Notes: generated by a model not told the origin, from the letters alone. Positions 46,718-56,175 are shown, counted from the first letter of the stretch. The stretch is 64,000 bases of DNA from CAYQUC01 sp048061315 (GCA_048061315.1 JBGMRJ010000001.1:47092-111091); one strand, 5' to 3'. Program-made: numbers and translations.

Positions 46718-47947
46718 ATGAAAATTTACCAGGTTGGTGGCTGTGTTCGCGATAAACTACTGGGTATCCCAATTAAAGATCAAGATTGGGTGGTGGTTGG
46801 TGCTTCTCTATCCCAGATGCTGGATTTGGGTTATAAACAAGTCGGTAAAAATTTTCCGGTTTTTCTTCATCCGGATACTCAAGATGAATATGCATTAGCC
46901 CGCACTGAAATAAAAACTGCCCCGGGTTACACCGGCTTTGAGTTCTCAGCACCTCCAACAGTCACACTGGAAGAGGATCTACTGCGACGTGACCTCACTA
47001 TTAATGCCATAGCAAAATCCGATGATGGTGAGTTAATAGATCCTTACGATGGTCAAACCGATTTAAAAAATCACATTCTTCGGCATGTCTCTCCGGCCTT
47101 TGCCGAAGATCCCGTTCGAATATTACGTATTGCCCGCTTTGCTGCCCGATTTTTTACTCTCAACTTTACGATAGCTGATGAAACCATGCAATTAATGACC
47201 AGTATGGTTGCTGCGGGTGAAGTCGACTCATTAGTTGAAGAACGAGTCTGGCAAGAATTACATGCGTCATTAGGCGAATCTCATCCAGAGGTATTTTTTG
47301 CGGTGCTACGTGAGTGTGGTGCGCTAGCACGATTATTCCCGGAAATTGAAAACCTTTATGGGGTGCCACAACCTGAACGCTATCACCCTGAAATTGATAC
47401 CGGAGTGCACACGATGATGGTATTACAACAAGCATGCTTGTTATCACAAGACACTAAAGTCCGCTTCGCAGCGCTAGTGCATGATCTGGGTAAAGGCATC
47501 ACGCCTAAAGATGAATTGCCAAAACACATTAGTCATGAAACGCGCGGTGTGCCACTTGTTAAAGCACTTTGTAAGCGATTTAAAGTTCCAAATGCGTATC
47601 AGGATCTTGCGGTAAAAGTTACCCAATATCATTTACATTACCATCGTATTGCAGAATTAAAAGCTTCTACCATATTAAAAACCTTGTCCGCCTTAAATGC
47701 ATTCCGTCAAGCCGATAATTTTGAATTGTTTATTCTGGCCTGTGAAGCTGATGCCCGTGGACGAACGGGCTATGAGGACAAACTACCTCCACAGAGTGAG
47801 CAATTTCGAATGGCTTTTATGGCTGCAAATGAGGTCGATATCACCTCAATTACATCGGCTAATATTTCTGGCAAGGAGATAGGTGCTCAAATTCAGAAAA
47901 CACGACTATCAGCGATAAAGAATTGTATAAAAATTTTTAAACCGTAA
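46718..47947 (+). CDS. cca: multifunctional CCA-adding tRNA nucleotidyltransferase
   Basis: Cca adds or repairs the 3' CCA of tRNA. The 409-residue protein has the class II nucleotidyltransferase head (VGGCVRDKLLG and the metal-binding pair in KDQDW). RRDLTINAIA, the base-selecting EDPVRILRIARFAARF and an HD domain (ALVHDLGKG) follow, as in gammaproteobacterial bifunctional Cca with phosphohydrolase activity. Length is normal. The ATG is preceded only by a weak ribosome binding site. Confidence 0.95.
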   Translation: MKIYQVGGCVRDKLLGIPIKDQDWVVVGASLSQMLDLGYKQVGKNFPVFLHPDTQDEYALARTEIKTAPGYTGFEFSAPPTVTLEEDLLRRDLTINAIAKSDDGELIDPYDGQTDLKNHILRHVSPAFAEDPVRILRIARFAARFFTLNFTIADETMQLMTSMVAAGEVDSLVEERVWQELHASLGESHPEVFFAVLRECGALARLFPEIENLYGVPQPERYHPEIDTGVHTMMVLQQACLLSQDTKVRFAALVHDLGKGITPKDELPKHISHETRGVPLVKALCKRFKVPNAYQDLAVKVTQYHLHYHRIAELKASTILKTLSALNAFRQADNFELFILACEADARGRTGYEDKLPPQSEQFRMAFMAANEVDITSITSANISGKEIGAQIQKTRLSAIKNCIKIFKP

Positions 47948-48038
47948 AAATGCAGAAACAGTCAGAAATAATTTATTAAGTAAAATTTAAGGAAAAATAG
48001 TCCCAAAATACCAACTAATCGGCATTTTTGGTGGGTTT

Positions 48039-48080
48039 CTTAATACTAGCTTAATACAAGCTTAAGTATTCTTTAATATG
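48039..48080 (+). promoter_or_regulatory. four helically phased CTTAA-type direct repeats upstream of the FAD monooxygenase
   Basis: CTTAATACTAG (48039), CTTAATACAAG (48050), CTTAAGTATT (48061) and CTTTAATATG (48071) repeat every 10-11 bases. Direct repeats with this period are the usual target of OmpR/PhoB/PhoP-class regulators, which bind head to tail. They end 49 bases before the gene start at 48129. Confidence 0.5.
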
Positions 48081-48128
48081 ATTACGATGTAACCTTCTAT
48101 ACTTTCAATTTAACAATAATAAAATCAA

Positions 48129-49319
48129 ATGGATAAAATAAACATACTTGTCGTAGGTGCAGGAATTGCCGGTTTAAGTTTTGCACGAGCGTGTGAGCAA
48201 CAGGGCTTTAAAGTAACAATTATTGAAAAGGCCGAGAATTGTTCAGAATCGGGGGCTGGTATTTGTTTGCCCGCGAATGCCATGCTGGCTTTTAAACACA
48301 TTGGCCTCGAGCAGGAAATTTTAAATGTTGCTCATCAAGTTAAGTCAATTGAATATTTGCGTGATAATGGTAAATCCTTAAGTGCAGCCTCATTACAAAA
48401 GAAACCATTTAACAAAGCCCCCTTTGTTGCTTTACCACGCCATAAATTAATTAAAATTCTGCGTAAGGGACTCAAATCCAAAATAGTATTCAATACCAAT
48501 ATTGATAAATATGAGCAAATTAATGATAGAGTAAAAGTTTTATTAAGCCACAGTATTCGAAGTAAGTTTTATGATTTAGTGGTTGGTGCCGATGGAATTT
48601 CATCACCACTGCGTAATTCGATTTTTGATTCGACTGGCGATGAAGACCTTGGAATCACTACCTGGCGATTTAGTATTGACATCGATACAGCCAATATTCA
48701 GCCGGTTTATTATTTGGGAAATGATACCGTGTTAATGTTCTACCCTATGAGCACATCACAGGTGTATGTCTATGCCCACGTTATTGATCATGAAAACCAC
48801 TATTATGAATCCGATCCGCATGAGATGATCGCGCAATTATTTGCTGGTTATTGTAATGCTGCTAAATCACTTTTAGACAAAGTCACTGATGAAACCGTTA
48901 TCTACCCCGGTAGACTCAATACTGTGTCTGAATTACATTTTAGCCAGGGACGAACCGTCTTCATCGGTGATGCCTTACACGGTTGCCCGCCATCACTACA
49001 GCAAGGTGCGGCTATGGCTGTTGAGGATGCATTAATCCTGACAAATTCCCTGACCAAATATTCGATTCCAAATGCGATTGATGCTTTTACCCTGTTACGC
49101 GAAGATCGAATAAAATGGATAGTCAGTGAGTCGAATAATATTATTCAACGTGCGATACGCGGTAATTCAATACTCGGTTGCATTTTACGAAACTCGTTCA
49201 TCCGTTTTAAAGGACCAGCCAACATAGTTGCCTGGAAGCATGTATTAAATGAAGATCCTTTTTCTGAACTCGATATGACAATACCCGATAACGCAACTGA
49301 ACTAGAAGCAACAGCATAA
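48129..49319 (+). CDS. FAD-dependent aromatic-ring monooxygenase-like oxidoreductase
   Basis: The 396-residue flavoprotein has the dinucleotide-binding motif VVGAGIAGLSFARACE, the middle DG motif in VVGADGISSPLRNS and the third FAD motif VFIGDALHGCPPSLQQGAAM. This is the layout of the PHBH/salicylate hydroxylase/UbiH superfamily. There is no membrane anchor. The substrate is unknown; an aromatic or polyene compound is typical. It stands alone, with phased direct repeats upstream. Confidence 0.85.
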   Translation: MDKINILVVGAGIAGLSFARACEQQGFKVTIIEKAENCSESGAGICLPANAMLAFKHIGLEQEILNVAHQVKSIEYLRDNGKSLSAASLQKKPFNKAPFVALPRHKLIKILRKGLKSKIVFNTNIDKYEQINDRVKVLLSHSIRSKFYDLVVGADGISSPLRNSIFDSTGDEDLGITTWRFSIDIDTANIQPVYYLGNDTVLMFYPMSTSQVYVYAHVIDHENHYYESDPHEMIAQLFAGYCNAAKSLLDKVTDETVIYPGRLNTVSELHFSQGRTVFIGDALHGCPPSLQQGAAMAVEDALILTNSLTKYSIPNAIDAFTLLREDRIKWIVSESNNIIQRAIRGNSILGCILRNSFIRFKGPANIVAWKHVLNEDPFSELDMTIPDNATELEATA

Positions 49320-49320
49320 A

Positions 49321-49716
49321 TTATTTTTTAAAAATTATTTTTAATTTATTGTCTACAGCAATGACAACTTTTTGCAATAAACTGTCACTCAATAATAAAC
49401 CCAAAAATACACCCGTTGTATTTGCGACCATATCGGCATATTCAAATTGCCGTGTTGCTGTTAAGCCTTGCAGATATTCCAGAGAAATTCCGAGAGCAAT
49501 AAAAAACACTGCATAAATAATTCTGTTACGTGTTAACACGTAACATTGTCCAAATAAAAACATAAGAATAAAGTAGCTAATGGTATGTTCAATTTTATCG
49601 ATGTGTGGAATGGAAACTGTAACTGAACCTGGAATACTGATTAGGCTTAATATTATAATAACACCCAACCAAATCCATGACAGTGTTAACCATGCCGCCC
49701 GAAACTGTAAGCTCAT
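49321..49716 (-). CDS. VanZ-family membrane protein
   Basis: The 131-residue protein has four predicted membrane helices and the VanZ-type pattern PHIDKIEHTISYFILMF, then LEYLQGLTATRQFEYADMVANTTG. Family members are small membrane proteins of unclear activity, named from teicoplanin resistance. It lies 30 bases after uppP and may be co-transcribed with it. It is convergent with the monooxygenase gene. Confidence 0.82.
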   Translation of the reverse strand: MSLQFRAAWLTLSWIWLGVIIILSLISIPGSVTVSIPHIDKIEHTISYFILMFLFGQCYVLTRNRIIYAVFFIALGISLEYLQGLTATRQFEYADMVANTTGVFLGLLLSDSLLQKVVIAVDNKLKIIFKK

Positions 49717-49746
49717 TACATTATTCTTGAAATTTTAAAATTAAAT

Positions 49747-50559
49747 TTAAGCAAAAAACATCAGTAGCACACCACCTAAAACCAAACGGTATACCACATA
49801 GGGTAACATTCCAAAGCGGTCTAAAAGTTTTAAAAAGAAATGAATGCAAAATAATGCACTTGTAGCAGAAACAATAACACCAATCAAAATCGCATTCCAG
49901 TCAACGGGTAAGGCGCTATCGAGTAAGGTTTTGGTTTTAAAACCACCGGCAGCCAATATTATAGGGATAGCCAATAAAAATGAGAATCGTGCTGAAGCGG
50001 TTCGACTTAAACCCATGAATAAACCCGCTGTCATGGTGATGCCTGAACGGGATGTTCCCGGGATTAATGCTAATACCTGAAACAAGCTGATTACAACAAC
50101 ATCTTTCCAGGTAATATTTTTCTCATCATGTGATTGATGCCCTTTACGGTTACCGTACCAGTCACCAAGCATTAATAATAGTCCAAACCCAATAGTGGCA
50201 TAAGCAATAACAATTTCTGAACGTAATTGCGTTTCAACAAAATCATTTAATAATAAACCGGCAATACCAGCTGGAATAGTACCAAAAAGTACAGCCCAGG
50301 CTAAACGACTATCGCCGACTGTACTCCTGTTAAAAATTGAGGAAAACCAGTCCGCTATCATATTTTTAATATCTTTTCGAAAGTACATAACTACTGCAAT
50401 TAAGCTTCCGATATGCACGGCTACATCAAATGCCAGCCCCTGATCTTTCCAGCCCAGTATTACCGGAACCAGGATTAAATGTGCTGAACTGGATATGGGT
50501 AAAAATTCTGTTAAACCCTGTATTAAACCCAGAATAATTATTTGTACGATATCGAGCAT
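49747..50559 (-). CDS. uppP: UppP/BacA, undecaprenyl-diphosphate phosphatase
   Basis: UppP recycles the lipid carrier of cell-wall synthesis by removing a phosphate from undecaprenyl diphosphate in the inner membrane. The 270-residue protein has eight or more membrane helices and both family motifs: EFLPISSSAHL near the start, with catalytic Glu and Ser residues, and PGTSRSGITMTAGLFMGLSR in the second half. Length and order are normal. Confidence 0.95.
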   Translation of the reverse strand: MLDIVQIIILGLIQGLTEFLPISSSAHLILVPVILGWKDQGLAFDVAVHIGSLIAVVMYFRKDIKNMIADWFSSIFNRSTVGDSRLAWAVLFGTIPAGIAGLLLNDFVETQLRSEIVIAYATIGFGLLLMLGDWYGNRKGHQSHDEKNITWKDVVVISLFQVLALIPGTSRSGITMTAGLFMGLSRTASARFSFLLAIPIILAAGGFKTKTLLDSALPVDWNAILIGVIVSATSALFCIHFFLKLLDRFGMLPYVVYRLVLGGVLLMFFA

Positions 50560-50598
50560 ATTTGGTACTGCCTTTTGTTTTTATTAAAATATTTATAT

Positions 50599-51819
50599 TT
50601 ATAATTGATAACGTAAGTCTCGCATTGAAAAACACGGTAAATCAAAATTTGAATGTTCGCTCAAACCTTTTTCGAAACCGATTACTTTAACTGTTTCACC
50701 CATCTCATACGGCATTGTCAGTTTTTTAACTTGCTGACTTAAAATCAGTTGTTGTTTTATATTTTGATCATTGTTATCACTATTTTCCTGCACCATCTCC
50801 ATTATGCCACTCGCCATTAAAAACTGTGACTGGTTTGTATAACCATTTAATTGTAGACTAGGTAGGGTGGCTACGCCTGTATTTGGTGAGGATTTCAGGG
50901 CTGTTTCTGTGAGATTTGTAAAATCGATATGTGCGGTAATATCTTGCAAACCCGGAAACAAAAATGGATCATCGTGACGACCATGCTGGTAGAAACAGCT
51001 CAGGGTGCCCTGCGACCGCTGCTCGTGGTAATATTCTTTTTCAGAATAGCCATAATCTAATAATAAAATATACCCTTTCTCCAAAATGGCATTAATACTG
51101 GATAACCAATCTTCAGCAGCAAAATTAACTTCACTTTGATAGTTTTCTTGAAATAGATTCTCAAGGCTACTTTCAATCTTGGATACACGAGCAGTTAATC
51201 GGGAATTCGTTGAAACAATTTCCTTCCAGGAAAATTTACCATCCTCAAACATGACATGGCGTTCAAAAACACGATTTTCTTTTTTCTTAAAAAGGTGTAT
51301 TGGCATTGCATCTAAAAGTTCATTAGCAACGATAACACCGCAGAATGATGTTGGTAAGCTATCAAGCCATTGTACTTTATTGATTAATGTCGGTGCGTTC
51401 TGTGCTATTGTCTGCTGTTGTCTTTCGCGTAACTCTGCACTTCGTTCCAGAATATAATAGGCTTCAATGGCAATATCCATCGCCGCTAATTCATTAAGTA
51501 TATCGGCTGCCATCGTGCCACTGCCGGCTCCGACTTCCAGTAAATTTGCTATTGGCAAGTGTTGCAAAACCGGTGAAACAGCCCGCGCAATACAGCGTGA
51601 GAATAATGATGAAATTTCAGGTGCGGTAATAAAATCACCGTGCTCACCAATCTTGGTGCATCCTGCACTGTAATAACCGAGGCCAGGAGCATACAGCACA
51701 TGCTCCATGTAATCCGCAAATGAAATTGCGCCACCGCTGTGTTGTATTTTATCGGCTATAGAGTGAATTAGCTTTTGGCTATGCTCAATGGCATCTTTTT
51801 CTGGCAGTGCATATTTCAT
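50599..51819 (-). CDS. MidA-family SAM-dependent methyltransferase
   Basis: The 406-residue protein matches the MidA/NDUFAF7 family. GGAISFADYMEHVLYAPGLGYYS lies near the start (motif spans residues about 29-51), then EHGDFITAPEISSLFSR, the SAM-binding LLEVGAGSGTMAADIL and VVANELLDAMP. GLQDITAHIDFT comes later. In mitochondria the relative methylates an arginine of complex I; the bacterial substrate is not established. The gene stands alone, divergent from the pteridine reductase gene. Confidence 0.88.
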   Translation of the reverse strand: MKYALPEKDAIEHSQKLIHSIADKIQHSGGAISFADYMEHVLYAPGLGYYSAGCTKIGEHGDFITAPEISSLFSRCIARAVSPVLQHLPIANLLEVGAGSGTMAADILNELAAMDIAIEAYYILERSAELRERQQQTIAQNAPTLINKVQWLDSLPTSFCGVIVANELLDAMPIHLFKKKENRVFERHVMFEDGKFSWKEIVSTNSRLTARVSKIESSLENLFQENYQSEVNFAAEDWLSSINAILEKGYILLLDYGYSEKEYYHEQRSQGTLSCFYQHGRHDDPFLFPGLQDITAHIDFTNLTETALKSSPNTGVATLPSLQLNGYTNQSQFLMASGIMEMVQENSDNNDQNIKQQLILSQQVKKLTMPYEMGETVKVIGFEKGLSEHSNFDLPCFSMRDLRYQL

Positions 51820-51983
51820 TAATTGTGTTATTCACTTTTTAAAATTATTTAAACAGGCGTTATAACGAATTTTTTGATGTTCACAAAATAAACATAACTA
51901 TTTTAAACCCGTGTAGTAGCAAGATTAAAATGCACTGGCTAAATCACACCGATATGGTATCGTATTAACTAATTTGTTACACC

Positions 51984-52751
51984 ATGAAAATAAAGCGCAT
52001 TATGCCTGAAACTAATAACATTAATAGCAAAGTTGCGTTAATCACCGGAGCAGCTCGCCGCATTGGAGCCGAAACAGCTCGTGTTTTACATGCTGATGGA
52101 ATGAATATTGTTATTCATTACCGTAAAACCCGTTCAGATGCACTAGCGTTACAGAGCGAACTAAATGCAATTCGCAGTGACTCTGTTATTATCGTGCAAG
52201 CCGATTTAAGCAAATCCAAGGGGATCATGCCCTTAATTCTACAATGCAAAGAAACTTTTGGCCGACTCGATGTGTTAATCAATAACGCTTCGAGTTTCTA
52301 CCCAACACCGGTTGGAACGGTTACCGATGATCAGTGGGATGATTTAATGTCGAGCAACTTAAAAGCGCCTTTCTTTTTATCACAAGCCGCAGCCCCGATG
52401 TTAAAAAAATATAAAGGTTGTATTGTTAATATTGTTGATATCCATGCGGATCGGCCTTTGAAAGAACACCCGGTTTATTGCATGGCAAAATCCGGTTTAG
52501 TAATGATGACCAAATCGCTGGCACGTGAATTAGGCCCTGAAATCCGCGTCAATGCCGTTGCTCCGGGTGCTATCATATGGCCAGAGAATGATTTGGATGA
52601 GTTAACCAAACAACGTATTTTATCCCGCACGACATTAAAACGCGAAGGCAAACCAAACGATATAGCCAATACGATTTTATTTTTAATCTCGCAAGCGCCG
52701 TATATCACCGGGCAGGTTATTAGTGTTGATGGTGGGCGATCATTAACTTAA
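51984..52751 (+). CDS. pteridine reductase-like short-chain dehydrogenase (FolM type)
   Basis: The 255-residue SDR enzyme has the NADPH-binding motif TGAARRIGAE, whose two arginines are typical of pteridine reductases, and the catalytic Tyr-Lys pair in YCMAKSG. NAVAPGAIIWPEN follows. Together with the adjacent folK and folB genes this points to reduction of dihydropterins. A second ATG at 52002 is an alternative start and leaves a shorter N-terminus. It is convergent with folK. Confidence 0.85.
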   Translation: MKIKRIMPETNNINSKVALITGAARRIGAETARVLHADGMNIVIHYRKTRSDALALQSELNAIRSDSVIIVQADLSKSKGIMPLILQCKETFGRLDVLINNASSFYPTPVGTVTDDQWDDLMSSNLKAPFFLSQAAAPMLKKYKGCIVNIVDIHADRPLKEHPVYCMAKSGLVMMTKSLARELGPEIRVNAVAPGAIIWPENDLDELTKQRILSRTTLKREGKPNDIANTILFLISQAPYITGQVISVDGGRSLT

Positions 52752-52767
52752 TTTTTGCGGCAAAACA

Positions 52768-53256
52768 TTAACACGAAATTTCTATCGGCCATAATTTCTG
52801 GCTGTCTTTATCGTATTCCTGCCATAGCTGGCCAATCGTTTTCTCGACGGTGGGATGAATCAGATCGGCAGCGAGTTCAGATAGTGGTAATAATACAAAA
52901 GCATTCGTTGTTATTTCACCTCGGGGTAATTCCAGGTGGGGTTCATTTAAAATTAAATCATCATATAACAATAAATCCAGATCCAGTGTTCGTGATGAGA
53001 ATTTGGGGCCGGTTCTGTCACGGTTGAAATCATCTTCTATTGTTCGTAGGTGCATCGCAACCGATTTAACATCTTCATTGACAGTGGCTTTTACTACCAG
53101 GTTATAAAAATTATCACCGTCAAAACCCACTGCGTCACTTTCATAAACTATTGAGGTTGTAATATTGCCATATAATCCACGTAAGGCATTGATGCCTGCA
53201 CACACGTGAAATTCTGCATTTATATTACTACCAATACTAATGTAAATGACGGCCAT
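52768..53256 (-). CDS. folK: FolK, 6-hydroxymethyl-7,8-dihydropterin pyrophosphokinase
   Basis: FolK transfers pyrophosphate from ATP to hydroxymethyl-dihydropterin in folate synthesis. The 162-residue protein has the start VIYISIGSNI, the pterin-binding FYNLVVKA and the metal and ATP signature RTGPKFSSRTLDLDLLLYDD. HLELPRGEITTNAFVLLPL follows. It lies 12 bases after folB in the same direction. Confidence 0.94.
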   Translation of the reverse strand: MAVIYISIGSNINAEFHVCAGINALRGLYGNITTSIVYESDAVGFDGDNFYNLVVKATVNEDVKSVAMHLRTIEDDFNRDRTGPKFSSRTLDLDLLLYDDLILNEPHLELPRGEITTNAFVLLPLSELAADLIHPTVEKTIGQLWQEYDKDSQKLWPIEISC

Positions 53257-53268
53257 ATTAATCCAGGG

Positions 53269-53625
53269 CTATATTTTGGTTCCGCGTTCAATCATCACAC
53301 CCACATTTCTTGAGCCCCGTATTGCTCCGGGTTTACTAACGCGTAATTTTACCCACGGCACTGAAAATTCATTTAAAATAATCTCACAAATTTTTTCTGA
53401 AAGCGTTTCAATTAATTGAAATTCAGTTGCTTCGACATATTCAATTAATCTTTTTGCAACTGCTTTATAATTTAAGGTATCTTCAATCGCATCGGAACGG
53501 GCTGCCTTTGCAATATCGGTAGCCATCTCGATATCCAGGCTAATCGTTTGTTTGGTGGTTCTTTCCCAATCATAAATACCAATGATTGTTTCAATTTCTA
53601 ATTCTGTTAAATAAATTATATCCAT
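53269..53625 (-). CDS. folB: FolB, dihydroneopterin aldolase
   Basis: FolB cleaves dihydroneopterin to hydroxymethyl-dihydropterin and glycolaldehyde. The 118-residue protein has the family motifs IIGIYDWERTTKQ near the start and KLRVSKPGAIRGSRNVGV near the end, with the catalytic glutamate and lysine regions. It heads a folB-folK operon and is divergent from plsY across 110 bases, a common gammaproteobacterial arrangement. Confidence 0.95.
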   Translation of the reverse strand: MDIIYLTELEIETIIGIYDWERTTKQTISLDIEMATDIAKAARSDAIEDTLNYKAVAKRLIEYVEATEFQLIETLSEKICEIILNEFSVPWVKLRVSKPGAIRGSRNVGVMIERGTKI

Positions 53626-53735
53626 AACGACATCACTATTGTGCTTTAAGCTCTTTATATTTTTCTGGCAACACTATATCCTGTGTTATAGCGTGTTACC
53701 AGTTACGATTATAATATAAACTGTTTATCATTTTC

Positions 53736-54335
53736 ATGAACATACCAGCTATCGACATTCTTTATATCATTAGTGCTTATTTGATTGGCTCTGTTTCTTC
53801 GGCAATTATTACCTGCAAATTAATGTCATTACCCGATCCGCGATCCGGTGGCTCGAATAATCCCGGTGCTACAAATGTGTTGCGCATCGGTGGCAAAAAA
53901 GCCGCTGCAATTACGCTCATCGGGGATATGTTAAAAGGCTACATACCGGTGCAACTCGCTGTTATATTTTCATTAAACGATTACTCTATCGCATTAATTG
54001 CAGTAGCAGCATTTCTGGGGCACCTGTTTCCTGTTTTCTTCGGCTTCAAAGGCGGCAAAGGGGTAGCAACCATGCTTGGGATTTGTTTTGGCTTCTCACC
54101 CTGGGTGGGGCTTGCCACTGCAGCCACCTGGATCGTTATAGCCAAAGTAATTCGAATATCCTCGTTATCCGCTTTAATATCAATGCTACTGGCACCGGTT
54201 TATGTCTGGTTCTTTATATCCGGTAATACCGCCATTCTGGTCGCTAGCTCGGTAATGACCTTAATTTTGTTCTGGCGTCACCGCAGTAATATTCGTAATT
54301 TAATCACTGGCAAAGAAAAGCATATCGGCTCCTGA
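53736..54335 (+). CDS. plsY: PlsY, acyl-phosphate:glycerol-3-phosphate acyltransferase
   Basis: PlsY makes lysophosphatidic acid from acyl-phosphate and glycerol-3-phosphate in the inner membrane. The 199-residue protein has five membrane helices and the three active-site motifs: SGGSNNPGATNVLRIGGKKAA (positions 36-56), the region of GHLFPVFFGFKGGKGVAT and the later RHRSNIRNL. Length and topology are normal. Confidence 0.95.
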   Translation: MNIPAIDILYIISAYLIGSVSSAIITCKLMSLPDPRSGGSNNPGATNVLRIGGKKAAAITLIGDMLKGYIPVQLAVIFSLNDYSIALIAVAAFLGHLFPVFFGFKGGKGVATMLGICFGFSPWVGLATAATWIVIAKVIRISSLSALISMLLAPVYVWFFISGNTAILVASSVMTLILFWRHRSNIRNLITGKEKHIGS

Positions 54336-54396
54336 TAGCTTAAATCGTCTTAAAATCACCAACGTAAGCAACTAATCTCACCTACGGTTAATTTAG

Positions 54397-54416
54397 TATT
54401 GACTAATATATCAATA
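54397..54416. promoter_or_regulatory. HipB-like operator O1
   Basis: TATTGA-N8-TCAATA is an inverted repeat with the 8-base spacer typical of HipB operators. It lies 101 bases upstream of the hipB ATG and has a near-identical partner at 54497. Confidence 0.6.
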
Positions 54417-54496
54417 AGCGCTATTTTTGTTACATAGTAGTTAATTAATTATCACTATAGTCAATAAATGGTTACATTTAGTACTATTTTAATTTT

Positions 54497-54516
54497 TATT
54501 GATAAATGGATCAATT
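54497..54516. promoter_or_regulatory. HipB-like operator O2, abutting the hipB start
   Basis: TATTGA-N8-TCAATT repeats the O1 arrangement 100 bases downstream and ends right before the ATG at 54517. A lone TCAATA half-site lies at 54461-54466 between them. Confidence 0.6.
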
Positions 54517-54783
54517 ATGAAGCAGTCTCAAGTTCAGAAAGCGGCATTTAGTGCCATTGTTAATCAAATAATTGCTGCGGGTAAGGCACAGCAACCCCGC
54601 ATCACAGCGAAAGAATTGGCAACCCGGGCAGGAATCACACCGGAGACACTATCACGCATGAAAAATCGTGGCAGTGGCGATTACAGTGTCATTGATGCCA
54701 TGGCACGGATTGTTGGGTTACGGCTTAGTCTCGAACCCAATGACGATACCCAGGCTGCGATACGCAAAGGGGAGTTCTTCTAA
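54517..54783 (+). CDS. HipB-like antitoxin, helix-turn-helix repressor
   Basis: HipB-type antitoxins bind their HipA kinase partner and repress the operon. The 88-residue protein is almost wholly an XRE-type helix-turn-helix (ITAKELATRAGITPETLSRMKN), with a short C-terminal tail (AAIRKGEFF) of the kind that locks HipA. The open frame runs back to a TTG at 54499, but that would place the start inside the operator, and the ATG at 54517 is preferred. No clear ribosome binding site precedes either. The stop overlaps the hipA start by one base (TAATG). Confidence 0.82.
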   Translation: MKQSQVQKAAFSAIVNQIIAAGKAQQPRITAKELATRAGITPETLSRMKNRGSGDYSVIDAMARIVGLRLSLEPNDDTQAAIRKGEFF

Positions 54784-56168
54784 TGGCCGATAAACATGCC
54801 GTTATCTGGACCCGGGTTACCGGATCTGCCGTTAAAATGGGGGATTTGATAGTGACCCCGGAACAAACCCGATTTAGTTATCATGAGGATTTTCTGGCTC
54901 AGAATAACCCCAATGGCTTGTCGTTATTAGCCAGCCCGCAATTATTTGCCAGTGATCCGGTAATTTACTACGCCAAAGATTTAATCCCCATGCACCCCAG
55001 ATTAATGTCGCTGATTCCCGGAAATGGACGTAATAATATTCAGCGCCGCATCTACACCCGGGTACTGGATAAAAATGAGCACGATATTGCAGCCGGTTTT
55101 GATACCGATTGGGAGTTACTATTGCTTGCCGGGCACAATGGCATCGGCCATATCGATTTATTTCGAGATGATCGTATTGCTGAAAACTGGTATCAAACCA
55201 AGGAAGAACACCATGAAATTGTTGGCAAGCGTTCGAACTTTTGGCAAAGCATCAAACAGGATATTCAGGACATTTCAAGTAACGATCCGGATACTTATGA
55301 TCTGGAAAGTGAAGACATCGTTGAATTACTAGGACCAACGCCTTCGGTTGGCGGTATGATTCCAAAATTACTGGTGGCAATTCCGGATACACCAAACTGG
55401 AGCGGTACTTTTGCGGCACCCGGCACAAAGCACGTCAAACAACAAAAATACGTTGATGTATTATTAAAAATTGAACCCCGTGAATATCGGGGAGTGTCTG
55501 CATTAGAGGCTTATTGTCTGGATTGGCATCAAAAAATGGAGTTCACGGTTCCACGTTACTGGCGCACTGAATTGGATGGCATGAACTTACTGGCGGTCGA
55601 ACGTTTTGATCGAACTAAAGAAGGCACTCCCATACCCATGGAAAGTTTTTTCTCGGTGTTTGCTTCTGGAGACAAAAATTTCCAGGAAACTGCCGATACC
55701 GATATGCAGGAAATTGGTGATCGAATAACAAAACTTGCCAGTGTTGTTAATATGGATACCAATTCTGTACGGCAGGAAATTTTCAAACGATTTGTTATGG
55801 CCTTTTTTACCGGTAACGGTGATATGCATCTGGAAAATTTATCATTTTTAGGTGGCCCGGATAAAGTTGAACTAGCCCCGGTTTACGACCCGGCACCAAT
55901 GCGTGCCTGGGCACAGCATAATACTCGTTCTGCAATTCCAATTGATTTCGACAGAGATATCGGTGGCGTGCTTGAAAATTTAATCGCCATAGGTACCTCA
56001 TTTGGATATAGCTTAAATGAATCCAAAGAATTATTTTATTATTATGAAAAGGCTACTCGTTTATACACAGAAAACATAATGACATTAGAGGATGTCCCTG
56101 AACAACGGCGTAAAAATTTACACGATCTGTTACAACACGAACGTAAAGTATTAAAATTACCAATCTAA
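54783..56168 (+). CDS. hipA: HipA-family serine/threonine kinase toxin
   Basis: HipA toxins phosphorylate glutamyl-tRNA synthetase or other translation targets and cause growth arrest. The 461-residue protein has the HipA N-terminal subdomain, the glycine-rich loop region SVGGMIPKLLV (lysine near residue 195), ERFDR, and the catalytic loop GNGDMHLENLSFL with D347, H349 and N352. The metal-binding aspartate follows in APVYDPAPM. All kinase residues appear present, so it is probably active. Length matches full-size HipA rather than the short HipT of HipBST systems. It is translationally coupled to the antitoxin. Confidence 0.88.
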   Translation: MADKHAVIWTRVTGSAVKMGDLIVTPEQTRFSYHEDFLAQNNPNGLSLLASPQLFASDPVIYYAKDLIPMHPRLMSLIPGNGRNNIQRRIYTRVLDKNEHDIAAGFDTDWELLLLAGHNGIGHIDLFRDDRIAENWYQTKEEHHEIVGKRSNFWQSIKQDIQDISSNDPDTYDLESEDIVELLGPTPSVGGMIPKLLVAIPDTPNWSGTFAAPGTKHVKQQKYVDVLLKIEPREYRGVSALEAYCLDWHQKMEFTVPRYWRTELDGMNLLAVERFDRTKEGTPIPMESFFSVFASGDKNFQETADTDMQEIGDRITKLASVVNMDTNSVRQEIFKRFVMAFFTGNGDMHLENLSFLGGPDKVELAPVYDPAPMRAWAQHNTRSAIPIDFDRDIGGVLENLIAIGTSFGYSLNESKELFYYYEKATRLYTENIMTLEDVPEQRRKNLHDLLQHERKVLKLPI

Positions 56169-56175
56169 CAATAAT

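Noticed and set aside
54497..54516. FNR box at the hipB start (TTGAT with ATCAA)
   Set aside because: The half-sites are separated by six bases rather than four, and a near-identical palindrome upstream fits the HipB operator pattern instead.
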